This document shows positions 21,007 through 31,731 of a stretch of DNA of 64,000 nucleotides, piece by piece. The position numbers were made by a program, and so were the translations under genes. Source of the DNA: Zeus faber (lineage: Eukaryota; Chordata; Actinopteri; Zeiformes; Zeidae); contig OY482855.1 in NCBI GenBank assembly GCA_960531495.1, forward strand, positions 2,108,001-2,172,000, given 5' to 3'. The notes under the pieces are model-generated. The model was not told where the DNA came from, made no database searches, and saw only the letters and a program-made list of their open reading frames with translations. Position 1 is the stretch's first letter, and every line of letters starts with the position of its first letter.

Positions 21007-21886
21007 CCGGAAGTTAGTCCGGGTTAACTCATAAGTTAGCTAGCTTCCTCTGCTGAACCAATATTTTACTAAAATGACTTTTACAACTCTCTTTGCTCCA
21101 ACTTCCATCCTTAACAAAGAATCCCAAATGCATCATTTGCTAACTTTCCCACTTTCATTGTCTTTCACATCAACTTCCATAATCATTTCAGCCTGTCAAC
21201 TAACTTTACAGCTCTCTCGCCTTGTTATATTTTTTTCAAATAAATTTAAAGCCTTACAGTATCCTTTCCAGAAATCCTACCAGATATTTAGATTATAACG
21301 CTACTTTTAAACCAAGGACTCATGTGGGAAACTAGTTTGACATGTTGTGTACAACACACATACTATGCTTACTGTATCTCACATTTATACATTTGCTTGT
21401 TTTTAATCGCGATTTTCATCAGCCTTGTAGCTAAACATACCCCGAGACACTGATAAAATGTCTCCGAACTCATCTCATCCATACGTGCTCCAGAGTGATC
21501 CATCGGCCAGGCGGTCACACGCCTCAAACACCATTTCAATCACCCAAGGATTCATTCATTCAACGCTTTTGCTAGGATGGGTCAAGAATAATCTATAATA
21601 ATCATGTATTTAATAATGTCGATTTTATTATTGGATAACATAAAGCAAATAAACAGACAAAAACCACGATTCTCTTGATCAATGCAAAATTGGCTACTTC
21701 ATAAGTAAGGCATACATTTTTAATGTACAACACATCTCTGAGTACTTAAAAAAGCCCTCTATATAATACATTTCTCTTTATTCTTCTTCATAATATTGTT
21801 CTTATACTGTAGCTAACCAATAATAAATGAAATACTTTTTACCATTAATGCAACTTCTGGTGCTCCTTCGTTTTGCTGATGGCCTT
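21007..21886. other. AT-rich stretch, no gene recognised
   Basis: No convincing reading frame or RNA gene. The part adjoining 21,886 may be the 3' non-coding part of the hAT element. I could not find a matching CAGGGG-type terminus. Confidence 0.4.
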
Positions 21887-22761
21887 CTAGTCTGGATCAT
21901 ACGTTGTGAGGTTAAGCTTAATGCAGGCGTTGAGGCTTCCATCAGTTAAACTTAAGCGTAGGATGGTCTTAATGTTTCTCAGATGCGAGAAAGACTGCTC
22001 ACATGCATTTGTAAAGCCAAACATGGTCAATACAGCATTACTCACACGCTGCATTGTGTGCTGTGTGACGGGACGCTCGTTCCAAGTTTTAAGAATCAGC
22101 TGGTCTTCAGTTTCAAGTTCAAGTTCAAGTTCAAGAGATTATTTGTCACATACATATTGAAGTTTTTTCGACTTCTGTCCACTTTTGTTCAGCTGATTGG
22201 TCCGACTCGAGGCAGGGAGTTTTCTTAATGTTTGTCTGTCTTACAGAGGGGATCGGCGCATGGGCTCGTAAGCAGTCCAGCAGTGGAACGCCATTCCTCC
22301 TGCTCCCAAGAGGATCATTATTATCCACAATTATTATAATGATCCTCAGTGATACATATAATTGTGGCCTGCGTGCCGCAAGTTGAAATGAACAGTAAAA
22401 CTTTCGCCATGTCGGCGCACCACAGCCATCTCCTTCCCTAAGCCCTTACCTGTGGGCAGAGACTTCCACAAGTTGCGCCTGAGCAGAGACCCGGTAGGGG
22501 CAGGGCGCCGAGTAAATGGCGCCCCGGAGTCTTTATGTTGTCCGCAGCCGGTGCTTGACTACTTTGTCCGCCACATTTATATTTTGAATTTTATTTTCAA
22601 GTTGTAATTTCTCTTACCTGTTTTACTTTAAAATGACACAGAATAATAATTTATTACTTGTTAATTGTGATGAAAAATTTTAGCTCAAAATTGTATGCGA
22701 GCCATATACCGTCATCAAAAGAGCCGTAATTGGCTCGCGAGCCATAGGTTCCCGACCCCTG
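21887..22761 (-). mobile_element. hAT-type DNA transposon remnant
   Basis: Minus-strand coding from about 22,108 to a TAG at 21,887-21,889 reads the hAT C-terminal dimerisation domain: VLTMFGFTNACEQSFSHLRN, then IKTILRLSLTDGSLNACIKL. The F-G-x-T-x-x-C-E-x-x-F-S-x-x-x-x-I-K pattern is diagnostic. At the other side, 22,751-22,761 reads cccgacccctg, the complement of an hAT CAGGGGTCGGG terminus, preceded by the phrase ggctcgcgagccat. The coding part is cut at about 22,110 by an unrelated repeat and most of the transposase is missing. The left terminus was not found. Confidence 0.65.
22111..22325. repeat. Repeat inserted in the hAT remnant, starting with TTCAAG units
   Basis: It starts with four ttcaag units and the phrase agattatttgtcacatacat, which I recall as a frequent teleost repeat phrase. 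It ends near aagaggatcattattatcc. Only the disruption of the transposase frame supports the borders. Confidence 0.35.
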
Positions 22762-22948
22762 CTCTAGATTGATTCAATCTTTAAGCTTACTCAGATCTTC
22801 CCTGATCGGAACAATATCTCAGTGAGTCGTCACCTTCACTTTTCGGGAATCTTGTGTTGCCTTTGCTGGACCTGTCCAGACGACTCCTTGTTGGATATCT
22901 TACGGCCGGTCTCTGACTGCCGCTGGGCACACAACCTGGACATGAAGA

Positions 22949-22968
22949 GAGTCTCATCATCGTCGCCA
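22949..22968 (-). promoter_or_regulatory. Probable primer-binding site, tRNA-Ser(GCT)-like
   Basis: The plus strand reads gagtctcatcatcgtcgcca. The 3' end of vertebrate tRNA-Ser(GCT) with CCA is close to it (about 17 of 20, from memory). It lies two to three bases from an LTR-like edge at 22,972. Confidence 0.55.
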
Positions 22969-22971
22969 GAT

Positions 22972-23520
22972 TGTTGGATAAATTATCCTAGGTGGTCGGT
23001 GAGGTTAATCTGCCCGCTACAGGAAAACAAAACTGAGAGTATTAAAGATATTTATTCTGCAAAATAAAGAGAAAGATACCGTCATGCTTCAAAGCAGTGT
23101 TCTGATCAGTCTACCCCTATTACTGACGAAGAGGGCTTTATACCAAAGAGAGGTTGTGTGTCAGGTGTCATTTACAACTCTGATCCTCAGTCATATCCCT
23201 GGGTGTTCCCCCAAACAGTGATTTAACAGTCAAACTTCGGTCACAGACACAATCCTACTGTACCATAAAACAAACACACAACGCTCTTTTAAGTCCCTCT
23301 TGTCCTTATCCTTATCTCCACACAAGGTTAAGTAAAGGATGGAATGTGGTCTGGTTTTTCCAATACTACAACTGAAATGTTTTAGACAGTTTTTACACAC
23401 AGACACACACAGACAATTTTTTTGTCTCTTTATATTAACTCTGAGTGACTCATAAAAACCCATAGACAATGAGTTTTATAACTAAGTAACATACAAAAGG
23501 CTGTTGTCCTGTATAAAACA
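22972..23520 (-). repeat. LTR of a further endogenous retrovirus (tRNA-Ser type)
   Basis: On the minus strand it starts TGTTTTATAC at 23,520 and ends TCCAACA at 22,972, giving TGTT/AACA ends. A TATAAA (complement at 23,137-23,142) is followed about 85 bp later by AATAAA (complement at 23,051-23,056). This is the promoter and poly(A) arrangement of a retroviral LTR. A primer-binding site follows. The internal region left of 22,949 is only a short leader remnant up to the hAT edge at 22,762. Fossil. Confidence 0.55.
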
Positions 23521-24330
23521 TGTAAAACCTCATTCAAATAGTTGATCATGTGCATTTTTCTCTCACAGCCTACATACGTGCAACTGCGGCTCTAGCGCAT
23601 GCCACTGTGATTGCACTGACGTTTCACCTTCTGGACTTGATAGACCTGCTGGCTAATTTAAGGGTCTTATTGGCCCGACTTAATGGCCTTGTTGGCCGAC
23701 TTGAAGGACCTGCTGGATGCGTTGCCAAGCCCGCTTTGCGCACTCAAAGTTGTACTGCCACTGCGGTCCAGGCCTTTTGCCTGTTCCTCCAAGCCTGGCT
23801 GTCTGTTTGGGCCCACGAGTTCTGTGGAGCCTCAGCCTTCCGAGGGGTCTGAGGGTTCCGTGGGCCCTTGGTGTTCTGACATCATTGCTCTCAGCAATGC
23901 CTTGAGGTGAGGCCAATCTTTTTACTCTTAAGCCCTCACCACATGTAGCTGTACTTGGCTATACAGCGAGCTAAACACTCTTGCAATAAGTACCCAGAGA
24001 CAGGAGCGCACTTTTGGTATCGTTAATGAAAGCGGTGTAAAACTGTGGAACAGTAGAGAAATATGCAGATAAACGATCAATCTCTATGCAGATGTAGATA
24101 ACGTGTTAATACGTTGTCATAGCTCCCACATTGTATACATACAACAATAACATGAATTATCTCACAAATTGTGCTTTCTCAAGGGCAGTGAAGAGGCTGA
24201 TGGAAGAGATGTTAATCCGGGTCTGGGACATGATCAGATTGGCTGAGTGTGCCTTGATCTGTTTATGCCTGTTCTGATTTTACTATTATATTATTATACT
24301 ATCATCCAAATGTTATGATGTTGCAATACT
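23521..24330. other. Unidentified, GC-richer stretch with open frames
   Basis: The part from 23,560 to 23,910 is richer in G and C than its surroundings. It contains overlapping frames, for example 75 codons on the plus strand at 23,683-23,910 (ending with SVEPQPSEGSEGSVGPWCSD). A ttttctctcacag acceptor-like tract precedes it at 23,556-23,568. It may be an exon of a degenerate gene or a repeat. I cannot identify it, and nothing is recognised in 23,911-24,330. Confidence 0.25.
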
Positions 24331-24379
24331 GACTGCGCGGGGGGCGCACCGGGAGGCAGAACAACCGTGTTTTGGTTGC

Positions 24380-24755
24380 ATCTAAATTTTTTAGTATGGC
24401 TTTTAAGTTGGTTTTTAACTGTATTTCTGTGTTTGTATTGGAACTGATTTTTTTAATCTGGCTTTTAAATCAGTTTTGAAACTGTATTTCTGTATCAGGA
24501 TTGGGTCTGAATTTTTGGGACACATCATCAGTAGTGGACCCCAGGACCATGGGGTGTTTGACCATTATCACTAGACACCCTCGCCTGAGGAAGGCCCTCC
24601 CGTGGTTGATCAAGCCTCGGAGTGTGTCCCATAGCCAATTGGAGTTCAATTTGGGTTATGCTCGATTGTGGGTAGGCAAAGAGTTTTGCTAAGCATTAAT
24701 TTAGAATGATTTATGTTAAGAGTTTTGCTAAACATTAATTTTGAATGACCAATTT
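24380..24755 (+). repeat. Two short local tandem duplications
   Basis: One unit of about 62 bp (phrases ggcttttaa and actgtatttctgt) occurs twice at 24,391-24,510. A unit of about 40 bp (gagttttgctaa..cattaatt) occurs twice at 24,680-24,748. No coding potential is evident. Confidence 0.5.
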
Positions 24756-26277
24756 ACTAATGCTTCATGCAATTATGCCATGTCAAGGTTGGTATGGTAA
24801 ATTATAAAAAAAAAATAAAAGGTTACGTTTAATAGGTAAGTATTTAGAGGTGTCTTGTGTTCCTACTTTGTGTCAGGGTCTTCTGTAGGTTCAGAATGAA
24901 GTTAGCTCCTCGGCACATCTGAATTTATGGGGCATAGCTCCACCCATTTTTTGGAATAAACTCCTTTTATTTTCTTTGTTTTCTTCCAATAAAAATCCTA
25001 ATTGGTTTTAACCAATTGGGGATGGGGGGATGGGTTTTAACCAACTTCATCTTTCATTTTCATAAACGTCCTTTACTTACTCAACTTACTACGCCGGATC
25101 GAGCTGTACACTCTACCTTCATCCACTCCCTCATTTTCATGAGGGAAAGGAGGATAGAAGAGAGAAGATAGAAGATAACGTATTGTCAGACGATTTAAAA
25201 TGCTGAAAAGGCGGTTAGGTTAAAAGCTTGTATGTGCGCCCCACACTGTGTTGGTGTGGGGCGTGGTTGTGTGTTTGGGCGCCGCGCCCCTGCATCGATC
25301 TGGTCGCGATTCGCCTATCTCTCCCAGTGCCAAAACTTATATTCACAAATACACCACACAATAGGCCTAGGGCTTGCGGGATGGGTGGGGTGCAAGCTAT
25401 ATAGGTGGGGATGCAGCGGGCAGCTGCCATCTTGCCTGTCACGCTCCTGCCCCAGCGTGCTTCTCGTCCGTTACGAAATGTTAATCCGACTCATATTGGC
25501 TTAGAATGCATACACTCGCACACGAATCCTACTCCAAGCAACACTCCACCAGACCAGGGTCTGCGGGGCAGGAGGGGTGTGAGTGATTCAGGGTCGACTT
25601 GCCTGAAGGACTTGCATCCCCAACCCCGCAATTTTGACTGCAATAGGCAACAGTACACATTTAGCACTGGGGTTTTCCGGGATGGACAGACAGGCGGTCC
25701 TATCACACACACACACACATGCACACACCACCACACCTTCTTTGAATGCACCCCAGCAGCCTTCTGGTTGCATTACTCTCCTTTTCTCCCTCATTTACTG
25801 CCATAACTATGACAGGAAGAGGCCAGGTGACCATTTGTCATTCCAGTTTTCCTGGACCTAATCAACTGTTTTTCATTACATGTTGTCGTCCAATGTTAAT
25901 TTTTTTGTGTAAATGTTTTCAGGTTCTATGTTTAATTGTCTCACCGGCCATGATTCTCTCCCTCTTGGGGTAGTGATCAGTTGTTTATAGACCCAAACAT
26001 GATAAATAGTTTTCCAAAGAGGGGGGTTGGTGGTGGTTCTCTTTGACCAAAAACTGTGCTCTTGTCATCCTACAGGTCATCCACTGGACAGAATTATTGC
26101 AGCAGTTCTTGATGATTTAAGAATTAATAAAGTGTTGCATTGCAGGTGGAGAACTTGAGCTACACTTGCGGACTAACTCTGTCCTAGATGCAATGGCATG
26201 CAAATACTCTTTGTTGTATGCCCAGCATGCTGATAGGATGGGTTGAAAATAAATAAATAAAAAATAAAATCTCCACG
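24756..26277. other. Mixed intergenic sequence, no gene recognised
   Basis: Holds a short CA microsatellite (about 25,706-25,732) and an A-rich aaataaataaataaaaaa tract (26,248-26,271) just before the satellite. That tract may be the tail of an old retroelement. A few modest open frames show no recognisable domain. Confidence 0.4.
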
Positions 26278-29200
26278 AATTACTCTGTGTGGCAGGATCA
26301 GACAAAAGGTCAAACATGTATTTGTCGAGTTAAAAAACGCATTTTCAGCCCATTTAAACGTCGAAAAGGCGGATCGGTTAAACGCTACAGTCATTACTCT
26401 GTGTGACAGTGTCAGGCAGTTTAAATACTATGATGAACTAGTATGTGCTGCTAAAGTGTTGTTTGTCAAACAGTTGTAGGTCCTTCTAACATTTATTTTT
26501 CGAGTAATGATTATTTTTATCAACGTCTGCACATGTGGGAAAAAACGCATTTTCAGCCGATTTAAACGCCGAAAAGGCGGATCGGTTAAACGCTACAGTC
26601 ATTACTCTGTGCGACAGTGTCAGACAGTTTAAATACTATGATGAACTAGTATGTGCTGCTAAAGTGTTGTCTGTCAACGAGTTTTAGGCTCATATAAAAT
26701 GTATTTTTCGAGTTATGAGTATTTTCAGAATTTTGGACGGTTTGCTGCCTTGCTGAATTAGAGAAACACCGAACCAATGTCTCTTTATAGGTGAATGATT
26801 CAGAATGCTGCAGTACACCATATAATTTTAATTAATATGAGGAACAATTATGTGCTTAAGTCTTTCTCAAAGACAGTTTAAATACAATGATAAACTAGTA
26901 TGTGCTGCTAAAGTGTTGTTTGTCAACCAGTTTTAGGCCCATATAAAATGTATTTCTCGAGTTATGATCATTTTCATCAAAGTCTACACATGTGGGAAAA
27001 AACGCATTTTCACCCGATTTAAACGTCGATTTGGCGGAACGGTTAAACGCTTCAGTCATTACTCTATGTGACAGTGTCAGACAGTTTAAATACAATGATA
27101 AACTAGTATGTGCTGCTAAAGTGTTGTTTGTCAACCAGTTTTAGGCCCATATAAAATGTATTTTTCGAGTTATGATCATTTTCAGAACTTTGGATCGTTT
27201 GCTGTCTAGCTGAATTAGAGAAACACCGAACCATTGTCTCTTTGTAGGCGCATGATTTAGAATGCTGCAGTACACCATATAACTTTAATGAATATGAGGA
27301 ACTATTATGTGCTTCTTATGTCTTTCTCAAAGACAGTTTAAATACAATGATAAACTAGTATGTGCTGCTAAAGTCTTGTTTGTCAACCAGTTTTAGGCCC
27401 ATATAAAATGTATTTTTCGAGTTCTGATAATTTTCATCAAAGTCTACACATGTGGGAAAAAACGCATTTTCAGTCGATTTAAACGTCGAAAAGGCGAATC
27501 GGTTAAACGCTTAAGTCATTACTCCATGTGACAGTGTCAGACAGTTTAAATACAATGATGAACTAGTATGTGCTGCTAAAGTGTTGTTTGTCAACCAGTT
27601 TTAGGCCCATATAAAATGTATTTTTCGAGTTATGATCATTTTCAGAAATTTGGACGATTTGCTGTCTAGCTGAATTTGAGAAACACTGAACCATTGCCTC
27701 TTTGTAGGTGCATGATTTAGAATGCTGCAGTACACCATATAACTTTAATTAATATGAGGAACAATTATGTGCTTCTTATGTCTTTCGCAAAGACAGTTTA
27801 AATACAATGATAAACTAGCATGTGCTGCTAAAGTGTTGTTTGTCAACCAGTTTTAGGCCCATATAAAATGTATTTTTCGAGTTATGATAATTTTCATCAA
27901 AGTCTACACATGTGGGAAAAAACGCATTTTCAGCCGATTTAAACGTCGAAAAGGCGGATCGGTTAAACGCTTCAGCCATTACTCTGTGACAGTGTCAGAC
28001 AGTTTAAATACAATGATAAACTAGTATGTGCTACTAAAGTCTTGTTTGTCAACCAGTTTTAGGCCCATATAAAATTTATTTTTCGAGTTCTGATAATTTT
28101 CATCAAAGTCTACACGTGGGAAAAAACGCATTTTCAGCCGATTTTAACGTCGATTTGGCGGAACGGTTAAACGCTTCAGTCATTACTCTATGTGACAGTG
28201 TCAGACAGTTTAAATACAATGATAAACTAGTATGTGCTGCTAAAGTCTTGTTTGTCAACCAGTTTTAGGCCCATATAAAATGTATTTTTCGAGTTCTGAT
28301 AATTTTCATCAAAGTCTACACATGTGGGAAAAAACGCATTTTCAGTCGATTGAAACGTCGAAAAGGCGAATCGGTTAAACGCTTCAGTCATTACTCCATG
28401 TGACAGTGTCAGACAGTTTAAATACAATGATGAACTAGTATGTGCTGCTAAAGTGTTGTTTGACAACCAGTTTTAGGTCCATATAAAATGTATTTTTCGA
28501 GTTCTGATAATTTTCATCAAAGTCTACACATGTGGGAAAAAATGCATTTTAAGCCGATTTTAACGTCGATTTGGTGGAACGGTTAAACGCTTCAGTCATT
28601 ACTCTATGTGACAGTGTCAGACAGTTTAAATACAATGATCAACTAGTATGTGCTGCTAAAGTGTTGTTTGTCAAACAGTTTTAGACCCATATAAAATGTA
28701 TTTTTCGAGTTCTGATAATTTTCATCAAAGTCTACACGTGGTAAAAAACGCATTTTCAGCCGATTTTAACGTCGATTTGGCGGAACGGTTAAACGCTTCA
28801 GTCATTACTCTATGTGACAGTGTCAGACAGTTTAAATACAATGATAAACTAGTATGTGCTGCCAAAGTGTTGTTTGTCAAACAGTTTTAGGTCCATATAA
28901 AATGTATTTTTCGAGTTATGATCATTTTCAGAACTTTGGACGATTTGCTGTCTAGCTGAATTAGAGAAACACCGAACAATTGTCTCTTTGTAGGTGCATG
29001 ATTTTGAATGCTGCAGTACACCATATAACTTTAATTAATATGAGGAACAATTATGTGCTTCTTAAGTCTTTCTCAAAGACAGTTTAAATACAATGATAAA
29101 CTAGTATGTGCAGCTAAAGTCTTGTTTGTCAACCAGTTTTAGGCCCATATAAAGTGTATTTTTCGAGTTATGATCATTTTCAGAACTTTGGACAATTTGC

Positions 29201-31526
29201 TGTCGAGCTGAATTAGAGAAACACCGAACCATTGTCTCTTTGTAGGTGAATGATTCAGAATGCTGCAGTACACCATATAACTTTAATTAATATGAGGAAC
29301 AATTATTTTGCTTCTTAAGTCTTTCTCAAAGACAGTTTAAATACAATGATAAACTAGTATGTGCAGCTAAAGTCTTGTTTGTCAACCAGTTTTAGGCCCA
29401 GATAAAATGTATTTTTCGAGTTCTGATAATTTTCATCAATGTCTACACGTGGGAAAAAACGCATTTTCAGTCGATTTAAACGTCGATTTGGCGGAACGGT
29501 TAAACGCTTCAGTCATTACTCTATGTGACAGTGTCAGTCAGTTTAAATACAATGATAAACTAGTATGTGCTGCTAAAGTCTTGTTTGTCAACCAGTTTTA
29601 GGCCCAAATAAAATGTATTTTTCGAGTTCTGATAATTTTCATCAAAGTCTACACGTGAGAAAAAACGCATTTTCAGCCGATTTTAACGTCGAAAAGGCGA
29701 GTCGGTTGAACGCTTCAGTCATTACTCTATGTGACAGTGTCAGAAAGTGTAAATACAATGATAAACTAGTATGTGCTGCTAATGTGTTGTTTGCCAACCA
29801 GTTTTAGGCCCATATAAAATGTATTTTTCGAGTTATGATCATTTTCCGAACTTTGGACCGTTTGCTGTCTAGCTGAATTAGAGAAACACCGAACCATTGT
29901 CTCTTTGTAGGCGCATGATTTAGAATGCTGCAGTACACCATATAACTTTAATGAATATGAGGAACTTTTATGTGCTTCTTAAGTCTTTCTCAAAGACAGT
30001 TTAAATACAATGATAAACTAGTATGTGCTGCTAAAGTCTTGTTTGTCAACCAGTTTTAGGCCCATATAAAATGTATTTTTCGAGTTCTGATCATTTTCAT
30101 CAAAGTCTACACATGTGGGAAAAAACGCATTTTCAGTCGATTTAAACGTCGAAAAGGCGAATCGGTTAAACGCTTCAGTCATTACTCCATGTGACAGTGT
30201 CAGACAGTTTAAATACAATGATGAACTAGTATGTGCTGCTAAAGTGTTGTTTGCCAACCAGTTTTAGGCCCATATAAAATGTATTTTTCGAGTTATGATC
30301 ATTTTCCGAACTTTGGACCGTTTGCTGTCGAGCTGAATTAGAGAAACACCGAACCATTGTCTCTTTGTAGGTGAATGATTCAGAATGCTGCAGTACACCA
30401 TATAACTTTAATTAATATGAGGAACAATTATTTTGCTTCTTAAGTCTTTCTCAAAGACAGTTTAAATACAATGATAAACTAGTATGTGCAGCTAACGTCT
30501 TGTTTGTCAACCAGTTTTAGGCCCATATAAAATGTATTTTTCGAGTTCTGATAATTTTCATCAATGTCTACACGTGGGAAAAAACGCATTTTCAGTCGAT
30601 TTAAACGTCGATTTGGCGGAACGGTTAAACGCTTCAGTCATTACTCTATGTGACAGTGTCAGTCAGTTTAAATACAATGATAAACTAGTATGTGCTGCTA
30701 AAGTCTTGTTTGTCAACCAGTTTTAGGCCCAAATAAAATGTATTTTTCGAGTTCTGATAATTTTCATCAAAGTCTACACGTGAGAAAAAACGCATTTTCA
30801 GCCGATTTAAACGTCGAAAAGGCGAATCGGTTGAACGCTTCAGTCATCACTCTATGTGACAGTGTCAGAAAGTGTAAATACAATGATAAACTAGTATGTG
30901 CTGCTAATGTGTTGTTTGCCAACCAGTTTTAGGCCCATATAAAATGTATTTTTCGAGTTATGATCATTTTCAGAACATTGGACGGTTTGCAGTCTAGCTG
31001 AATTAGAGAAACACCGAACCATTGTCTCTTCAGAGGGGAATGATTCAGAATGCTGCAGTACAGCATAGAAATTTAATTAATATGATGAACTATTATGTGC
31101 TTCCTAAGTTTTTCTCTCAGATTTCTATGCCCATCTAACATGTATTTCTGGAGTTATGATCATTTTCAGAACTTGTGACGGTTTGCTGTCTAACTGAATT
31201 AGAGAAACACCGAACCATTGTCTCTTCAGAGGTGAATGATTCAGAATGCTGCAGTACAGCATAGAAATTTAATTAATATGATGAACTATTATGTGCTTCT
31301 TAAGTGTTTCTCACAGAGTTCTAGGCCCATCTAACATGTATTTGTGGAGTTATGATCATTTTCATCATTGTGTGCACATGTGGGAAAAAACGCATTTTCA
31401 GCCGATTTAAACGTCGAAAAGGCGAATTGGTTAAACGCTTCAGTCATTACTCTGTGTGACAGTGTCAGACAGTTTAAATACAATGAATAACTAGTATGTG
31501 CGGCTAAAGTGTTGTTTGTCAACCAG
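26278..31526 (+). repeat. A/B satellite array, left domain (older sequence type)
   Basis: Head-to-tail monomers begin near catgtattt. Type A (about 208 bp) carries the phrases gtgggaaaaaacgcattttc, ttaaacgtcgaaaaggcg and gacagtgtcagacagttt. B-type sequence (gagaaacaccgaaccattgt, gaatgctgcagtaca) occurs mainly fused to the A tail as a hybrid of about 252 bp, for example 27,155-27,406. Left-domain monomers share tcccatataaaatgtatttt-like joints and tctttgtagg, whereas those right of about 31,080 carry the right-domain forms (catctaacatgtattt and tcttcagagg). The first 60 bp are rearranged. Non-coding. Confidence 0.92.
26698..26950 (+). repeat. Example of a B/A hybrid satellite monomer
   Basis: B-type body up to tctttctcaaag, joined directly to the A-type tail (acagtttaaatacaatgat onward). 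The same joint recurs through the left domain (for example near 27,335, 27,795, 29,082, 29,332, 29,997 and 30,457). It is therefore a propagated recombinant, not a single event. Confidence 0.8.
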
Positions 31527-31537
31527 TGCGCATGCGC
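31527..31537 (+). promoter_or_regulatory. NRF1-type palindrome at the LINE 5' end
   Basis: The first bases of the element read tgcgcatgcgc, the core of the NRF1 consensus. A possible ETS site, ccaggaagtg, follows at 31,556-31,565, and another ggaag occurs near 31,584. No TATA box is seen. This composition suits an internal, TATA-less Pol II promoter that starts transcription at or near the first base. The function is inferred. Confidence 0.6.
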
Positions 31538-31731
31538 GACTGGCATCCGACAGCACCAGGAAGTGGAACACCGCGGGTGGAACACGGAAGGGAGTTTTTT
31601 CCGGACTCCAGAACTTCTTTACGGAATCTTTTTCATTTTTATGTGACTGATCCTCCAGCAGTGGTTGTTTTCAGTGCGTGGGGGGTCCCCCCCCCCACAC
31701 ACCCCAACCACCCTTTTTCTTCGGGTGTGCG
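31538..31731 (+). other. LINE 5' UTR with C-rich tract
   Basis: Non-coding leader of the LINE. Just before ORF1, 31,686-31,713 is very C-rich; its complement has several G runs that could form a quadruplex. The frame upstream of the ORF1 ATG is open only from a GTG at 31,678, which I do not take as the start. Confidence 0.6.

Noticed and set aside
26176-26271. ctgataggatgg plus A-rich tail as a 3' remnant of the Tx1-like LINE
   Set aside because: Only a ten-base resemblance to the LINE end (ctgataggat at about 36,830). The surrounding bases do not match.
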